DNA of 64,000 nt from Flavobacteriales bacterium (GCA_020635875.1 JACJYY010000004.1:270351-334350), one strand, 5' to 3'. Counted from the first letter of the stretch, positions 43,636 to 53,907 are shown. A program made the numbers and translations. Notes: generated from the letters alone by a model not told the origin.

Positions 43636-44685
43636 TTAAATACTGCTCAAAGCATTTATTAATTTCTCATTCTCTTCTGGTGTACCCACTGTAAAACGCA
43701 AACAATTTTCACATAACTCTTGTGTCGTACGATTACGGATTACCACTCCTTTTTCAATCAATTGATCGTAACGTTTATTGGCATCATCTACTTTAGCTAA
43801 TACAAAATTAGCTTCGGAAGGATAAATAACCTGTACATACGGCAGTTCAATCAATGCTTCTTCTAATACTTGTTTTTCCCTAATTATTGAAGCTACCTCT
43901 TTTTTAATTCCTTCTGTATCAACCACTCTTTCTATTGCTTTCAATTGAGACAATTCGTTGATGTTATAGGGAGGTTTAATTTTATTCAATATGTTTATAA
44001 CTTCGGCGGAAGCAAAACACAAACCTATACGAATTCCTGCCATTCCATAAGCCTTAGATAAGGTTTGCGAAATGATTAGATTAGGAAACTCATTGATACG
44101 TGCTAACCAACTTTGTTTTTCAGAAAAATCAATATATGCCTCGTCAATAACTACAAAACCATCAAACTCATTAAGCAATCGCAACACACTATCAACTGAA
44201 AACACATTGCCAGTTGGATTATTAGGCGAACACAAAAAAATCATTTTTGTACGGCTATCAACTGCTTGTAAAATAGCATCAACATTTGGTTCAAAGTTTT
44301 CAGTTAACACTACCTCTCTCTCCTCTACATTGTTGATGTTTGCTAACACTTTGTACATCCCATACGTTGGAGGCAATGTTATGACGTTATCTTGTTGAGG
44401 CTCACAAAAAGCTCTAAACAATAAATCCAACACCTCGTCGCTTCCGTTACCCAACAAAATTTGATTAGCATTTACTCCTTTTTGATCTGCTAAAATGCTT
44501 TTTAAATTGCGCTGTTGCGGATCTGGGTATCGATTCACTCCATTTTCATAAGGATTTTCGTTGGCATCCAAAAATACCATATCCAACGCCGCAAAATCTT
44601 TGAACTCATCACGTGCAGAAGAATACGGTTTTAACCGAGCAATATTGGGACGGACAAGCTTTTCTAACGAAAATCTATTGACCAT
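43636..44685 (-). CDS. hisC: Histidinol-phosphate aminotransferase
   Basis: A 349-residue PLP aminotransferase of fold type I. The PLP lysine is in SQTLSKAYGMAGIRIG (about residue 210), with CSPNNPTGN (about 151-159) and DEAYIDFS for cofactor binding. It overlaps the end of hisD by 11 bp, so its ATG at 44685 lies within hisD. It makes histidinol phosphate from imidazole acetol phosphate. Confidence 0.95.
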   Translation of the reverse strand: MVNRFSLEKLVRPNIARLKPYSSARDEFKDFAALDMVFLDANENPYENGVNRYPDPQQRNLKSILADQKGVNANQILLGNGSDEVLDLLFRAFCEPQQDNVITLPPTYGMYKVLANINNVEEREVVLTENFEPNVDAILQAVDSRTKMIFLCSPNNPTGNVFSVDSVLRLLNEFDGFVVIDEAYIDFSEKQSWLARINEFPNLIISQTLSKAYGMAGIRIGLCFASAEVINILNKIKPPYNINELSQLKAIERVVDTEGIKKEVASIIREKQVLEEALIELPYVQVIYPSEANFVLAKVDDANKRYDQLIEKGVVIRNRTTQELCENCLRFTVGTPEENEKLINALSSI

Positions 44686-45967
44686 TTTTCAAACTATTTA
44701 AACGAATGGTAACAGCGTTTTTGTGACCGTGTAATCCCTCAGCCTCGGCCATGACCTCAATATATTTCCCTATGTTGTGAATTCCTTTACTCGAAATCTT
44801 TTGGAAAGTCATTGACTTCATGAAACTATCTAAATTCACACCACTATAGGATTTCGCAAATCCATTCGTTGGTAAGGTGTGATTTGTCCCCGAAACATAG
44901 TCTCCTGCACTCTCTGGAGTATAATTACCCAAGAAAGTTGATCCCGCATTTTCGATGCCTTCTACAAAGAAATTTTCGGAAGCGGAACACACAATAAAGT
45001 GCTCTGGACCGTATTCATTAGTCAATGCCAAAGCAATTTCGTCACTTTCCACGTAGATTAACTTAGAATTATCTATAGCCTGTGCAGCGATTTCTTTTCT
45101 TGGTAAATCCAATAGTTGCTTCTCTACTTCTTTCTCAACTTGTTCCAATAATGGTCTATAGGTTGACACCAAAATCGTTTGACTATCCCCTCCATGTTCT
45201 GCTTGTGATAATAAATCAGAGGCTATAAATGCAGGATTAGCTGTCTCATCAGCAACCACTAACACCTCAGAAGGTCCTGCTGGCATATCAATAGAAACTC
45301 CATGACGTGTAGCTAACTGCTTAGCTACTGTAACGAATTGGTTACCAGGACCAAATATTTTATACACTCTACGCATAGACTCCGTACCAAAGGTCATTGT
45401 AGCAATCGCTTGTATTCCTCCCAGTTTAACAATTTTGGTAACACCACATAAATGTGCTGCAAATAAAATGGCTGGATTAATCTTTCCTTTTTCATCTGGA
45501 GGTGTACACAATACGATTTCTTTACATCCTGCGATTTTAGCAGGCACAGCCAACATCAACACTGTAGAAAACAAGGGTGCCGTACCTCCAGGTACATAGA
45601 GCCCTACTCTTTGTATAGGTCTTTTTTCTGACCAACATTGCACTCCTTCAGAGGTTGTTACATAAAGGCGTTCTGTTTTTTGAGCCGTATGAAATTTCTT
45701 GATATTAGAATGCGCTATTAAAATAGCTTCTTTTAATTCCAAAGAAACCAAATCCAAGGCTTCAATAATTTCCTCAGGTGTTACATAGAAATTGTCCAAT
45801 TTGACTCCGTCAAATTTTTCTGTCAATTCTACAAGAGCATTATCTCCTCTATTTTGAACATCTTCAAAAACATTATTGACCAAATCTTCAATTTCCCATA
45901 CTGTTTTAGTGGGTCTTTTTAAGATTTCTGACCATTCTTCTTGTGCTGGATTATAAATCTTTTTCAT
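44675..45967 (-). CDS. hisD: Histidinol dehydrogenase
   Basis: A 430-residue zinc enzyme that oxidises histidinol to histidine. The start is ATG at 45967 (MKKIYNPAQ), 11 bp after the hisG stop; an upstream ATG at 46006 would overlap hisG by 28 bp and adds an atypical N-terminus. Motifs: GLYVPGGTAPLFSTVLM, KIFGPGNQFVTVAK, DMPAGPSEVLVVAD and SQAEHGGDSQ. Length is normal for the family. Confidence 0.95.
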   Translation of the reverse strand: MKKIYNPAQEEWSEILKRPTKTVWEIEDLVNNVFEDVQNRGDNALVELTEKFDGVKLDNFYVTPEEIIEALDLVSLELKEAILIAHSNIKKFHTAQKTERLYVTTSEGVQCWSEKRPIQRVGLYVPGGTAPLFSTVLMLAVPAKIAGCKEIVLCTPPDEKGKINPAILFAAHLCGVTKIVKLGGIQAIATMTFGTESMRRVYKIFGPGNQFVTVAKQLATRHGVSIDMPAGPSEVLVVADETANPAFIASDLLSQAEHGGDSQTILVSTYRPLLEQVEKEVEKQLLDLPRKEIAAQAIDNSKLIYVESDEIALALTNEYGPEHFIVCSASENFFVEGIENAGSTFLGNYTPESAGDYVSGTNHTLPTNGFAKSYSGVNLDSFMKSMTFQKISSKGIHNIGKYIEVMAEAEGLHGHKNAVTIRLNSLKNGQ

Positions 45968-45978
45968 AACTGTATATT

Positions 45979-46836
45979 TTATAAAACCATCTTCTCGATT
46001 GGACATACCAAAATGTCCTCTGCGCCGTTAGCTTTTAATTCGTCTATTACTTCCCAAAATTTTCCTTCTTCTATTACCGTATGTAAACTACTCCATCCGT
46101 CTTTGGCCAAAGGCACAATAGAAGGGCTTTTTAACACAGGCAATATAGAACTGATAGTTGCTATCTTTTGATTAGGAACATTTAATAATATATATTTTGA
46201 TTTTTTGGCTCTTAGTACAGATTGTACTCTGAACTGTAGTTTGTTTAAAATCACTCTGGCTTCTGCCGAAATCTTAGGTGATGCAGCCAACACTGCCTCA
46301 CTGGCTAAAATTTGTTCAACTTCTTTCAGCCCATTCTTAAATAAAGTACTGCCGCTTTCTACAATATCAACTATAGCATCAGCTAATCCTATATTAGGAG
46401 CAATCTCAACCGAACCTGAAATTTGGTGTAAACCTACATTAACTCCTTTTGAAGCAAAAAACTTATTCACTGTATTAGGGTAAGAAGTTGCTATTTGTTT
46501 GCCTTCCAAATCTTGAATTGAATTGTACTTGAAATCTTTTGGTGTAGCAACACATACTCTACATCTAGAAAACCCCAATTTTTCTACGACCTCAATTCCT
46601 TCTCCTTTTTCATACAGCAAATTACTTCCAATAATGGCAATATCAATGACTCCGTCCTTTAAATATTGAGGAATATCAGAGTTCCGCAAAAACATAACTT
46701 CTAACGGAAAATTGGAAGATTTTACTTTTAGTTGATCAAAACCATTAGATATTGAAATACCACATGATTTCAATAAACTAATCGAATCTTCATTTAGGCG
46801 TCCACTCTTTTGAATGGCTATTTTTAGTGTACTCAT
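45979..46836 (-). CDS. hisG: ATP phosphoribosyltransferase, long form
   Basis: A 285-residue first enzyme of histidine synthesis. The long form carries a C-terminal ACT-like regulatory domain (about 215-285, ending EDILVCPIEKMVL) for histidine feedback, so no HisZ is needed. Motifs: LKIAIQKSGRLNEDS, IATSYPNTVNKFF and DIVESGSTLFKNGL. It is first in the operon after the His leader peptide and attenuator, giving both attenuation and feedback control. Confidence 0.95.
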   Translation of the reverse strand: MSTLKIAIQKSGRLNEDSISLLKSCGISISNGFDQLKVKSSNFPLEVMFLRNSDIPQYLKDGVIDIAIIGSNLLYEKGEGIEVVEKLGFSRCRVCVATPKDFKYNSIQDLEGKQIATSYPNTVNKFFASKGVNVGLHQISGSVEIAPNIGLADAIVDIVESGSTLFKNGLKEVEQILASEAVLAASPKISAEARVILNKLQFRVQSVLRAKKSKYILLNVPNQKIATISSILPVLKSPSIVPLAKDGWSSLHTVIEEGKFWEVIDELKANGAEDILVCPIEKMVL

Positions 46837-46849
46837 TTCTATTTTTTAA

Positions 46850-46883
46850 ATATAAAAACCCGCTTGATGTACTCAAACGGGTT
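46850..46883 (-). terminator. his attenuator terminator
   Basis: On the minus strand AACCCGTTTGA and TCAAGCGGGTT pair over 11 bp (one T-G pair) with a GTACA loop, then TTTTTATATTT. It ends about 15 bp before hisG and follows the leader peptide gene by about 30 bp. Confidence 0.85.
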
Positions 46884-46915
46884 CTAAAATATAACGTATT
46901 ACATCATACTCATAG

Positions 46916-46975
46916 TTACCTCGCCTGAGCAAAAGTATACAAGTGATGATGATTGTATTTGTTTTCTTTATTCAT
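46916..46975 (-). CDS. hisL: his leader peptide (19 residues, three consecutive His)
   Basis: On the minus strand ATG at 46975-46973 opens a 19-codon ORF ending in TAA at 46918-46916. It contains YNHHHLY with CAT CAT CAC. Consecutive regulatory codons in a tiny ORF followed by a terminator and hisG are the hallmark of histidine attenuation. A TAATTTG-like -7 element lies about 18 bp upstream (forward 46993-47000, one mismatch to consensus), so the promoter is likely but weaker to the eye than that of trp. Confidence 0.9.
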   Translation of the reverse strand: MNKENKYNHHHLYTFAQAR

Positions 46976-47039
46976 GTTGTATTAAAACAGTGCAAATTAA
47001 ATCAAATTCACCGACTTGTAAAAACATCTTAGCATAAAT

Positions 47040-47858
47040 TTAACGTCCTACAACTCCGTACTGTTTTGCAGCCGCTTTAGCTTGAGGAATCGCATTGGTT
47101 AAATTTGTTATTCTTGTATCGTGTGACGGATGTGTACTCATAAACTCTGGCGGTGACTGACCACCTGAATTTGCCCCCATTCTTTGCCAAAACGGAACTG
47201 CCACTTCTGGATTAAACCCTGCAATAGCCATTAATTTAAGACCAATTACATCTGCTTCAGATTCATGACTTCTGCTAAACGGCAACATCGCCCCATATTG
47301 ACTACCAATTCCGTAAGCGGTCATCCAAATGGCTTGCGTTTCTTTGGACTTGCCACTAGTAGCTAAGGCAACACCCATTCCAGCAATTTGTTGAATCTGA
47401 CCAGCACTCATACGTTGTGCACCATGATCCGCTAAAGCATGAGCGACTTCGTGTCCCATAACCACTGCCAAACCATCTAAATCCTTACACACAGGCATAA
47501 TCCCTGTATAAAAAACAATTTTCCCTCCTGGCATACACCACGCATTCAATGCTTTGTCCTCTACCAACTTATATTCCCATTGGTAATCTTTCAGTATTGC
47601 ACCTTGCCCATTTGCCGTTAAATAACGTTCAGCAGCAGCGGCAATTCGCTTTCCTACGAGCTCAACATTTTTGGCGTCTTGTGTGCCTGATACCACTTTG
47701 TTCTCTTTAAGAAAAGTATCATACTGCTGAAACGACATAGGAAACAACTGGCTGTTAGGCACAAAGTTCAATGTCTTTTTTCCTGTCATTGGATTAGTTG
47801 CACAGGCAATAATTATAAGTGAGAATACACCCACCAATAATCTCAACTTGTTATTCAT
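47040..47858 (-). CDS. M48-family metallopeptidase lipoprotein
   Basis: A 272-residue lipoprotein (lipobox LIIIAC, Cys19) of the M48/BepA-like group. The zinc motif HEVAH is at residues 136-140 and the third ligand Glu in SRSHESEADVIGLKLM (about 198-213). Such proteases act in envelope quality control. It is the last gene of the glucan operon, its ATG overlapping the GH31 stop by eight bases, which links it by translation but not obviously by function. Confidence 0.88.
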   Translation of the reverse strand: MNNKLRLLVGVFSLIIIACATNPMTGKKTLNFVPNSQLFPMSFQQYDTFLKENKVVSGTQDAKNVELVGKRIAAAAERYLTANGQGAILKDYQWEYKLVEDKALNAWCMPGGKIVFYTGIMPVCKDLDGLAVVMGHEVAHALADHGAQRMSAGQIQQIAGMGVALATSGKSKETQAIWMTAYGIGSQYGAMLPFSRSHESEADVIGLKLMAIAGFNPEVAVPFWQRMGANSGGQSPPEFMSTHPSHDTRITNLTNAIPQAKAAAKQYGVVGR

Positions 47859-50286
47859 CTTTAATTACTTCTTTTAATTCTTTAATTTCTTTTCCAATAA
47901 TTTGAACTTGCATAAAGTTTTTGTCAATGACTAACATTTTATCCTTGTTCATTTGGATTAAATCTAACTCAACCTCTTCGTTATCAATTTTCACGTGTTC
48001 AATTTCGAAAGGTAAACCATGAAACTCCATTTTGATAGTATCATATTGAGTAGTGTACTTTCCTTCTTTATGTTGCGTGATAATCAACTGATCCTTCTTA
48101 CCAGACAATTTGAAACGACGTAATGAAAATCTTCCTTTTTTGTAATCGTATCCATCTTGCTCATCTTCATACACATCGGAATTTTCTTTACCATTTTTGT
48201 AATACACTTCCAATTTCAACTGTTCGATACGTTTTTCTCCTACGTATTGTTGTATTGGATACTTAGGAATAATAGCTCCTTCTTTTACAAAAATTGGAAT
48301 TTGATCAAAATCTGTCGGTACATATTGTTCTTTACCACCAACAGTCAACTCATTATTCCACCAGTTGTACCAAGTACCTTTTGGCAAATACAAACGTCTT
48401 CCTAATGCATTAGGTTCTAATATTGGACATACAAAAATGTGTTTTCCAAAGATGAACTCATCCGTACGGTTATGCGTTTGCTTATCATGTTGATCAAAAT
48501 ACACGAGAGATTTCAACATTGGAGTACCCTCATTGATATAGTCATAGAACATCGTATATAAATAAGGTAACAATTGATAACGAATCTCAACAAACTTACG
48601 TGTAATATCCACGACCTCGTCGTCAAACGCCCAAGGCTCTTGATCTCCATGGTCTCCTGAAGAATGTGTTCTACAAAACGGATGGAATACTCCTAACTGA
48701 ATCCAACGTGCGTATAATTCACCTGTTGGCTGTTCTGCAAATCCTCCGATATCAGTACCTGTAAAGCTCATCCCACTCAAACACATACGTTGCACCTGAA
48801 TGTTAGCAATCCAAAGGTGTTCCCATGATGCCACATTATCACCAGTCCATGACGAGCCATAACGCTGTGCGCCTGAATACGCCGAACGTGTAATCACGAA
48901 AGGTCTTTTTGGGAAAGCAAAACGTTTCACTCCTTCATACGTGGCTCGTGCCATTTGTGTTCCGTAAATATTGTGTGCCCTTCTGTGACTACTGTGTAGT
49001 CCTTCGTAATTATGACGCACATCTAGCGGGAAAGTCTTAGTCGGAACATCCATGATTGCGGGTTCGTTCATATCATTCCATACTCCTCTAACGCCTACAT
49101 CTGCAATTAATCCTTTGAATAAACCTGCCCACCATTCTCTTACTTTAGGATTGGTATAATCTGGGAAATTACATTCGCCTGGCCACACTTTACCTTTCAT
49201 GTAAGGTCCATCGGCTCTTTTGCAGAAATAACCATTTTCTACAGCTTCCTGATACACCCAATAATCCTTATCAATTTTAATTCCTGGGTCTATAATAACA
49301 ACAGTTTTAAAACCATCGGCAGAGAGTTCTTCTACCATTCGTTTAGGCTCTGGGAAATACTCTTTACTCCAAGTAAAACATCTGAACCCTTCCATATAAT
49401 CGATATCCAAATAAATGGCATCACATGGAATTTTTAATTCTCTGAATTTACTGGTGATTTCTTTTACTTTACTTTCTGGATAATAACTCCATTTACATTG
49501 ATGATACCCTAACGTCCATAATGGTGGTAGTTCTGGTTTACCTGTTAAGTCAGTGTAATATTCTACAACTTGTGGCATCTCTGGACCATAGATGAAATAG
49601 TAATCCATTTCTCCTCCATCTGCCCAAAAACTGGTAATACCTCTTCTCTCATGTGAGAAATCAAAATACGAACGGAAGGTGTTGTCAAAGAAAATACCAT
49701 ACGTGATATCATGGTGTAACCCCATATAAAAAGGAACAATCTTATATAGTGGTTCTTGATCTTTTTGAAACGAATAAGAATCCGTAGCCCAATTCTCTAA
49801 ACGACGTCCTTTTAAATTGGTATGAGACGCTTTGTCTCCCATTCCATAAATACATTCTCCTTCAGCCGAAAACTTCGTCATTTTAACTACATTCCCTCCG
49901 TTTTCATAAGATTCTTCCCAATGGAAACCAATTTCATCCTCTACCACTACGACTCCATTCAAATCTAGGATTGATACTCTCATATCCTCTTTGCGGATAC
50001 GACATTCTATCTTATTGGTACGAATCGCAAAATAATCTAAGCGATCTTCAAAATTAAGGACATTATATCCTTGCGCATAATTTTCGTCTATTGCATAGGA
50101 AAAATCAGGGTGAAAAACCCCCTCAGTAGCATATCTAAAACGAACTACACTATCCCTAAGTATGGTCACTTTTAATATTACATCATTTTTCGCATAGAAG
50201 AAAAATGACTCTGAATCTCTTTTAAAATCAACTACTTCCAAAGGAAACTGATTTCCTTTGTACTCCAACTCCGTGTTAATAATCAT
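47851..50286 (-). CDS. GH31 alpha-glucosidase
   Basis: An 811-residue GH31 enzyme without a signal peptide, so probably cytoplasmic. The nucleophile Asp is in RGVWNDMNEPAIM (about residue 407) and the acid/base Asp in SSWTGDNVASWEHL (about 482). An N-terminal galactose-mutarotase-like domain (about 1-220) and C-terminal beta domains complete the family layout. It likely releases glucose from alpha-glucans or maltooligosaccharides. It starts 22 nt after glgB. Confidence 0.92.
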   Translation of the reverse strand: MIINTELEYKGNQFPLEVVDFKRDSESFFFYAKNDVILKVTILRDSVVRFRYATEGVFHPDFSYAIDENYAQGYNVLNFEDRLDYFAIRTNKIECRIRKEDMRVSILDLNGVVVVEDEIGFHWEESYENGGNVVKMTKFSAEGECIYGMGDKASHTNLKGRRLENWATDSYSFQKDQEPLYKIVPFYMGLHHDITYGIFFDNTFRSYFDFSHERRGITSFWADGGEMDYYFIYGPEMPQVVEYYTDLTGKPELPPLWTLGYHQCKWSYYPESKVKEITSKFRELKIPCDAIYLDIDYMEGFRCFTWSKEYFPEPKRMVEELSADGFKTVVIIDPGIKIDKDYWVYQEAVENGYFCKRADGPYMKGKVWPGECNFPDYTNPKVREWWAGLFKGLIADVGVRGVWNDMNEPAIMDVPTKTFPLDVRHNYEGLHSSHRRAHNIYGTQMARATYEGVKRFAFPKRPFVITRSAYSGAQRYGSSWTGDNVASWEHLWIANIQVQRMCLSGMSFTGTDIGGFAEQPTGELYARWIQLGVFHPFCRTHSSGDHGDQEPWAFDDEVVDITRKFVEIRYQLLPYLYTMFYDYINEGTPMLKSLVYFDQHDKQTHNRTDEFIFGKHIFVCPILEPNALGRRLYLPKGTWYNWWNNELTVGGKEQYVPTDFDQIPIFVKEGAIIPKYPIQQYVGEKRIEQLKLEVYYKNGKENSDVYEDEQDGYDYKKGRFSLRRFKLSGKKDQLIITQHKEGKYTTQYDTIKMEFHGLPFEIEHVKIDNEEVELDLIQMNKDKMLVIDKNFMQVQIIGKEIKELKEVIKDE

Positions 50287-50308
50287 GAGTGCTTAATTTG
50301 TGCTTTGT

Positions 50309-52216
50309 TTATTTTGTTATTTTAAATACCGAAACCCCTAATGGTGGCAAAGTAATCGCCGCTGAATACGGTCTACCATCCCAAGGTTCTTTTTCTATTT
50401 TTACTTTTGGATTATGCGTTCCTGACCCTTCATATTGAGTAGCATCAGAATTGAATATCTCTTTTAATGTACCTCCTTTTTTCACTCCAAAACGGTAGTT
50501 TTCACGAGTTACTGGAGTAAAGTTACATACTACGTATATGTCGTTTTCTTCATTGTGACCTTTACGAATGTATGACAATACAGAATTAGCGTTGTCTCCA
50601 TAATTGATCCATTCAAATCCTTCTTGTGAAAATTGTTTTTCATACAAAGCAGGCTCAGAACGGTACAATCCATTCAAATCACGAATTACGTTTTGTACAC
50701 CTTTGTGGAAGCCATATTGTAACAAATGCCAATCTAAACTTTGCTCAAAATTCCATTCGCTACTTTGACCAAACTCCCCACCCATAAACAACAACTTAGA
50801 ACCTGGGTGTGTAAACATATAACCGTATAAAGCTCTAAGATTAGCAAATCGTTGCCATTCATCCCCAGGCATTTTATACAACATAGATTGCTTACCATAC
50901 ACTACCTCGTCATGAGACAAAGGCAACATGAAGTTTTCTGTGAAAGTGTATGTGGCACTAAAGGTAATATCATTCTGATGGTGTGTACGATAAATAGGTT
51001 CTTTTGCAAAATACTCTAATGTATCGTGCATCCAACCCATCATCCATTTCATACCAAATCCTAAACCTCCTAAAAATGTCGGTTTAGATACCATAGGATA
51101 TGACGTTGACTCCTCAGCAATGGTTTGAATTCCGTTAAACGAACCGTATAATGTTTCATTAAATTCTTTTAAGAAATCAATAGCTTCTAGATTTTCTCTA
51201 CCTCCAAACATATTGGGTTCCCATTCTCCGTCTTCGCGCGAATAATCCAAATACAACATCGATGCTACGGCATCTACACGCAACGCATCAACGTGGAATT
51301 GATCCATCCAAAATACCGCATTACTGATCAAAAAGGCTTTTACCTCATTACGGCCATAATTAAAGATTAAACTTTTCCAATCCGGGTGGTATCCTTTTCG
51401 CATGTCTGGATGCTCGTACAAGTGTGACCCGTCAAAGAACCCTAATCCATGAGCATCACTCGGAAAATGTGACGGTACCCAATCTAATATTACAGCAATG
51501 TCATTTTTGTGTAATTCATCAATTAAAAACTTGAGTTCTTCGGGTTTTCCAAAACGTGAAGTAGGCGCATAATACCCTACTAACTGATAGCCCCATGATG
51601 GATCATACGGATATTCCATTACAGGCATAAACTCAACATGAGTAAATTGCATATCCTTAACATAGGCTACTAATTCTTTGGCTAATTCTTTGTAGCTCAA
51701 AAAATCCTTCCCTTCATTTTTCTTTTTCCATGAACCTAAATGAAGTTCATACACAGAAAACGGACGATCTAAAGCGTTACGTTCTGCTCTTTTTTGCATC
51801 CAATCGTTATCCTTCCAACTGTATTTAGCATCCCAAACAATAGAAGCTGTATTAGGTGGAGTTTCGCAATATCTTGCAAAAGGATCTACTTTTTCTGTTT
51901 TTACATTATTGTGATGAGAGTGGATTTTATATTTGTATTTCGCTCCTACTTCTATACCCGGTATAAAACCTTCCCAGATTCCAGAACCATCCCATCTAAC
52001 ATATAATTGATGGTCTCCTTCTAACCAGTAATTAAAATCTCCTACCACTGAAACGTACTTTGCTGATGGCGCCCACACGGCAAAATACACCCCTTTTACA
52101 CCATCAACTTCAATGATATGTGACCCTAATTTATCGTATAGTCTAAAATGTTTTCCTGATTTAAATAAGCTAATATCAAATTCTGAAAACAATGAATGCG
52201 AAATAACATTACTCAT
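50309..52216 (-). CDS. glgB: 1,4-alpha-glucan branching enzyme
   Basis: A 635-residue GH13 enzyme with an N-terminal CBM48 (about 25-125, FAVWAPSAKYVSVVGDFNYW). Catalytic residues are in DALRVDAVASMLYLDYSR (nucleophile Asp), TIAEEST (acid/base Glu) and LPLSHDEVVYGK (third Asp). It adds alpha-1,6 branches to the glucan made by GlgE. It lies 17 nt after the maltokinase gene. All key residues are intact. Confidence 0.95.
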   Translation of the reverse strand: MSNVISHSLFSEFDISLFKSGKHFRLYDKLGSHIIEVDGVKGVYFAVWAPSAKYVSVVGDFNYWLEGDHQLYVRWDGSGIWEGFIPGIEVGAKYKYKIHSHHNNVKTEKVDPFARYCETPPNTASIVWDAKYSWKDNDWMQKRAERNALDRPFSVYELHLGSWKKKNEGKDFLSYKELAKELVAYVKDMQFTHVEFMPVMEYPYDPSWGYQLVGYYAPTSRFGKPEELKFLIDELHKNDIAVILDWVPSHFPSDAHGLGFFDGSHLYEHPDMRKGYHPDWKSLIFNYGRNEVKAFLISNAVFWMDQFHVDALRVDAVASMLYLDYSREDGEWEPNMFGGRENLEAIDFLKEFNETLYGSFNGIQTIAEESTSYPMVSKPTFLGGLGFGMKWMMGWMHDTLEYFAKEPIYRTHHQNDITFSATYTFTENFMLPLSHDEVVYGKQSMLYKMPGDEWQRFANLRALYGYMFTHPGSKLLFMGGEFGQSSEWNFEQSLDWHLLQYGFHKGVQNVIRDLNGLYRSEPALYEKQFSQEGFEWINYGDNANSVLSYIRKGHNEENDIYVVCNFTPVTRENYRFGVKKGGTLKEIFNSDATQYEGSGTHNPKVKIEKEPWDGRPYSAAITLPPLGVSVFKITK

Positions 52217-52233
52217 AAGCTTGTGTTAATTGT

Positions 52234-53853
52234 TTAATATTCCATGATGCTTGCAATTCCTTCTAAAGGAATAACCGTCCATTTGGGTCTTGAATTTAAT
52301 TCGTATCCTAATTCGTAAACTGCTTTTTCGAGCATACAGTAACGTAAGAAAAAGTCGATTTCTGGCATATAACCAATGTCCAAATTATTGGCACGTACTA
52401 GATTTATGTAATCGTATAAGAAAACACCAATCATGTATTTATTTAGTATTTCACCTACTTTGAACAATTGTTTTTGATCAAAAGGAAATGCTTCTGGGTT
52501 ATTAAAAATGGTGGCATAAATACAATAATGAAAAGATCTGAAAAGTCCCGCCACATCTTTTAAAGGAGGTTGTTTTACTTTTCTGTCCATAATGGTATTT
52601 TCTGGCTCTCCTTCAAAATCCAATATGATAAAATCATCTTGGTTAACCAAAATCTGTCCTAAGTGATAATCTCCGTGAATACGAATCCTTTCACTTTTCA
52701 TTTTATGCCAATCAAACTTTAAAAATAAAGCTCTGATTTGATTTTTGTGATCCAAAAATTTATTGGCCAAATCTAAAGCTAGACCATTTAATTTGTGCAG
52801 GTTATTTTCTATTAAATTGATTCTGTTTTGAAATTGATAAGTCAATCTATTCTTAAGCCATACCGTATAATCTCCATTATAACGTTCAGGCGTAAAGGCC
52901 GTATCATGAATATCTCCACCCAGTGCAATATGCATTTGAGCTGTCCTAACAGCTAAGGTTTTAATTCTTTCAAAGAAACCTTCGCCCACCCAATCTTTAA
53001 TTTCTTGCGGTACATCTTTCAGTGCAATTCGTTTAAAAAGTTCAGGTTCTGGTAATGCATCAATAGACACCTTCTTTTTATCCAAATTATCAAATACGTC
53101 ATACATGATTTTATTCATATAATCCCAAGCGTCTCCCTGATTAGGCACCATTTCCTGCATTAATGCCAACGTTACATTGTCATCATTTGAGCTTAAATTG
53201 ATACTTCCTTTATATTTAGGTGTATGCTGAAACTTCATGGTTTCGGACAAAAAGCGATTTACCTCGTAATCAGGGTTAGTCCCAGAGTATATCCTTCTAA
53301 AAAACTTCAAAACAAAATTGTCGTTATAAATAATAGAAGTATTACTCTGCTCTACTCCCATAAAACGAGATGATTTATAAGGTGTTCCCGCTAACGATTG
53401 ACTCCCGTGATAAATCAATTGACCATTAGACGCTCCATCTGATTTAACAATGTTATCAAAAACTAATTTTCTAAAATCCTCTTCGTGTAAGGCATCAATA
53501 ACATAACCCTCAACCCCATTTAATACCATTGGCGCAATCACACGATCCGCAGTAGCGTAATCTGCCACAAAAGCTACTGGTAAAAAGTAGTTTTGAAAAA
53601 AGGCTTCTTTAAAATTAACCTCTAACATCAAACCGTAATAGGTAGCGTTGTCAGAAACCATTTTAGTAAAATCTGTGATATCAATATACTTTAATGTGCT
53701 TGACTTACCTCCAAACCAGCGTTTACCTACAATATATTGTTCCAATACGTTGGAAGCCAAAATATTTTTAAATTCACTGTCTTCAAAGGCCTTTTCCCAT
53801 GCCGTTTCAAATACATAAGGAACTTTAAAGTTCTCTAATCCTGAGATATCCAT
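52234..53853 (-). CDS. Maltokinase (Mak/Pep2-like)
   Basis: A 539-residue phosphotransferase that makes maltose 1-phosphate for GlgE. The kinase site is IRIHGDYHLGQILV (about residues 391-404) with the catalytic Asp, followed by FIILDFEGEP (Mg-binding Asp). The protein is a stand-alone kinase, not fused to trehalose synthase as in some actinobacteria; the first 240 residues (VGKRWFGGKSSTLKYID) form the usual N-terminal cap. It sits between GlgE and GlgB, the expected context. Assignment rests on motif and operon. Confidence 0.88.
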   Translation of the reverse strand: MDISGLENFKVPYVFETAWEKAFEDSEFKNILASNVLEQYIVGKRWFGGKSSTLKYIDITDFTKMVSDNATYYGLMLEVNFKEAFFQNYFLPVAFVADYATADRVIAPMVLNGVEGYVIDALHEEDFRKLVFDNIVKSDGASNGQLIYHGSQSLAGTPYKSSRFMGVEQSNTSIIYNDNFVLKFFRRIYSGTNPDYEVNRFLSETMKFQHTPKYKGSINLSSNDDNVTLALMQEMVPNQGDAWDYMNKIMYDVFDNLDKKKVSIDALPEPELFKRIALKDVPQEIKDWVGEGFFERIKTLAVRTAQMHIALGGDIHDTAFTPERYNGDYTVWLKNRLTYQFQNRINLIENNLHKLNGLALDLANKFLDHKNQIRALFLKFDWHKMKSERIRIHGDYHLGQILVNQDDFIILDFEGEPENTIMDRKVKQPPLKDVAGLFRSFHYCIYATIFNNPEAFPFDQKQLFKVGEILNKYMIGVFLYDYINLVRANNLDIGYMPEIDFFLRYCMLEKAVYELGYELNSRPKWTVIPLEGIASIMEY

Positions 53854-53907
53854 TGGTACTAATTTATTTGGGTTTATTTATTGGTTTATTATTGGTGGCT
53901 TAATGTA

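Noticed and set aside
45968..46006. Longer HisD start (MSNREDGFIKYTV...)
   Set aside because: It would overlap hisG by 28 bp and is not family-like; ATG at 45967 is preferred.
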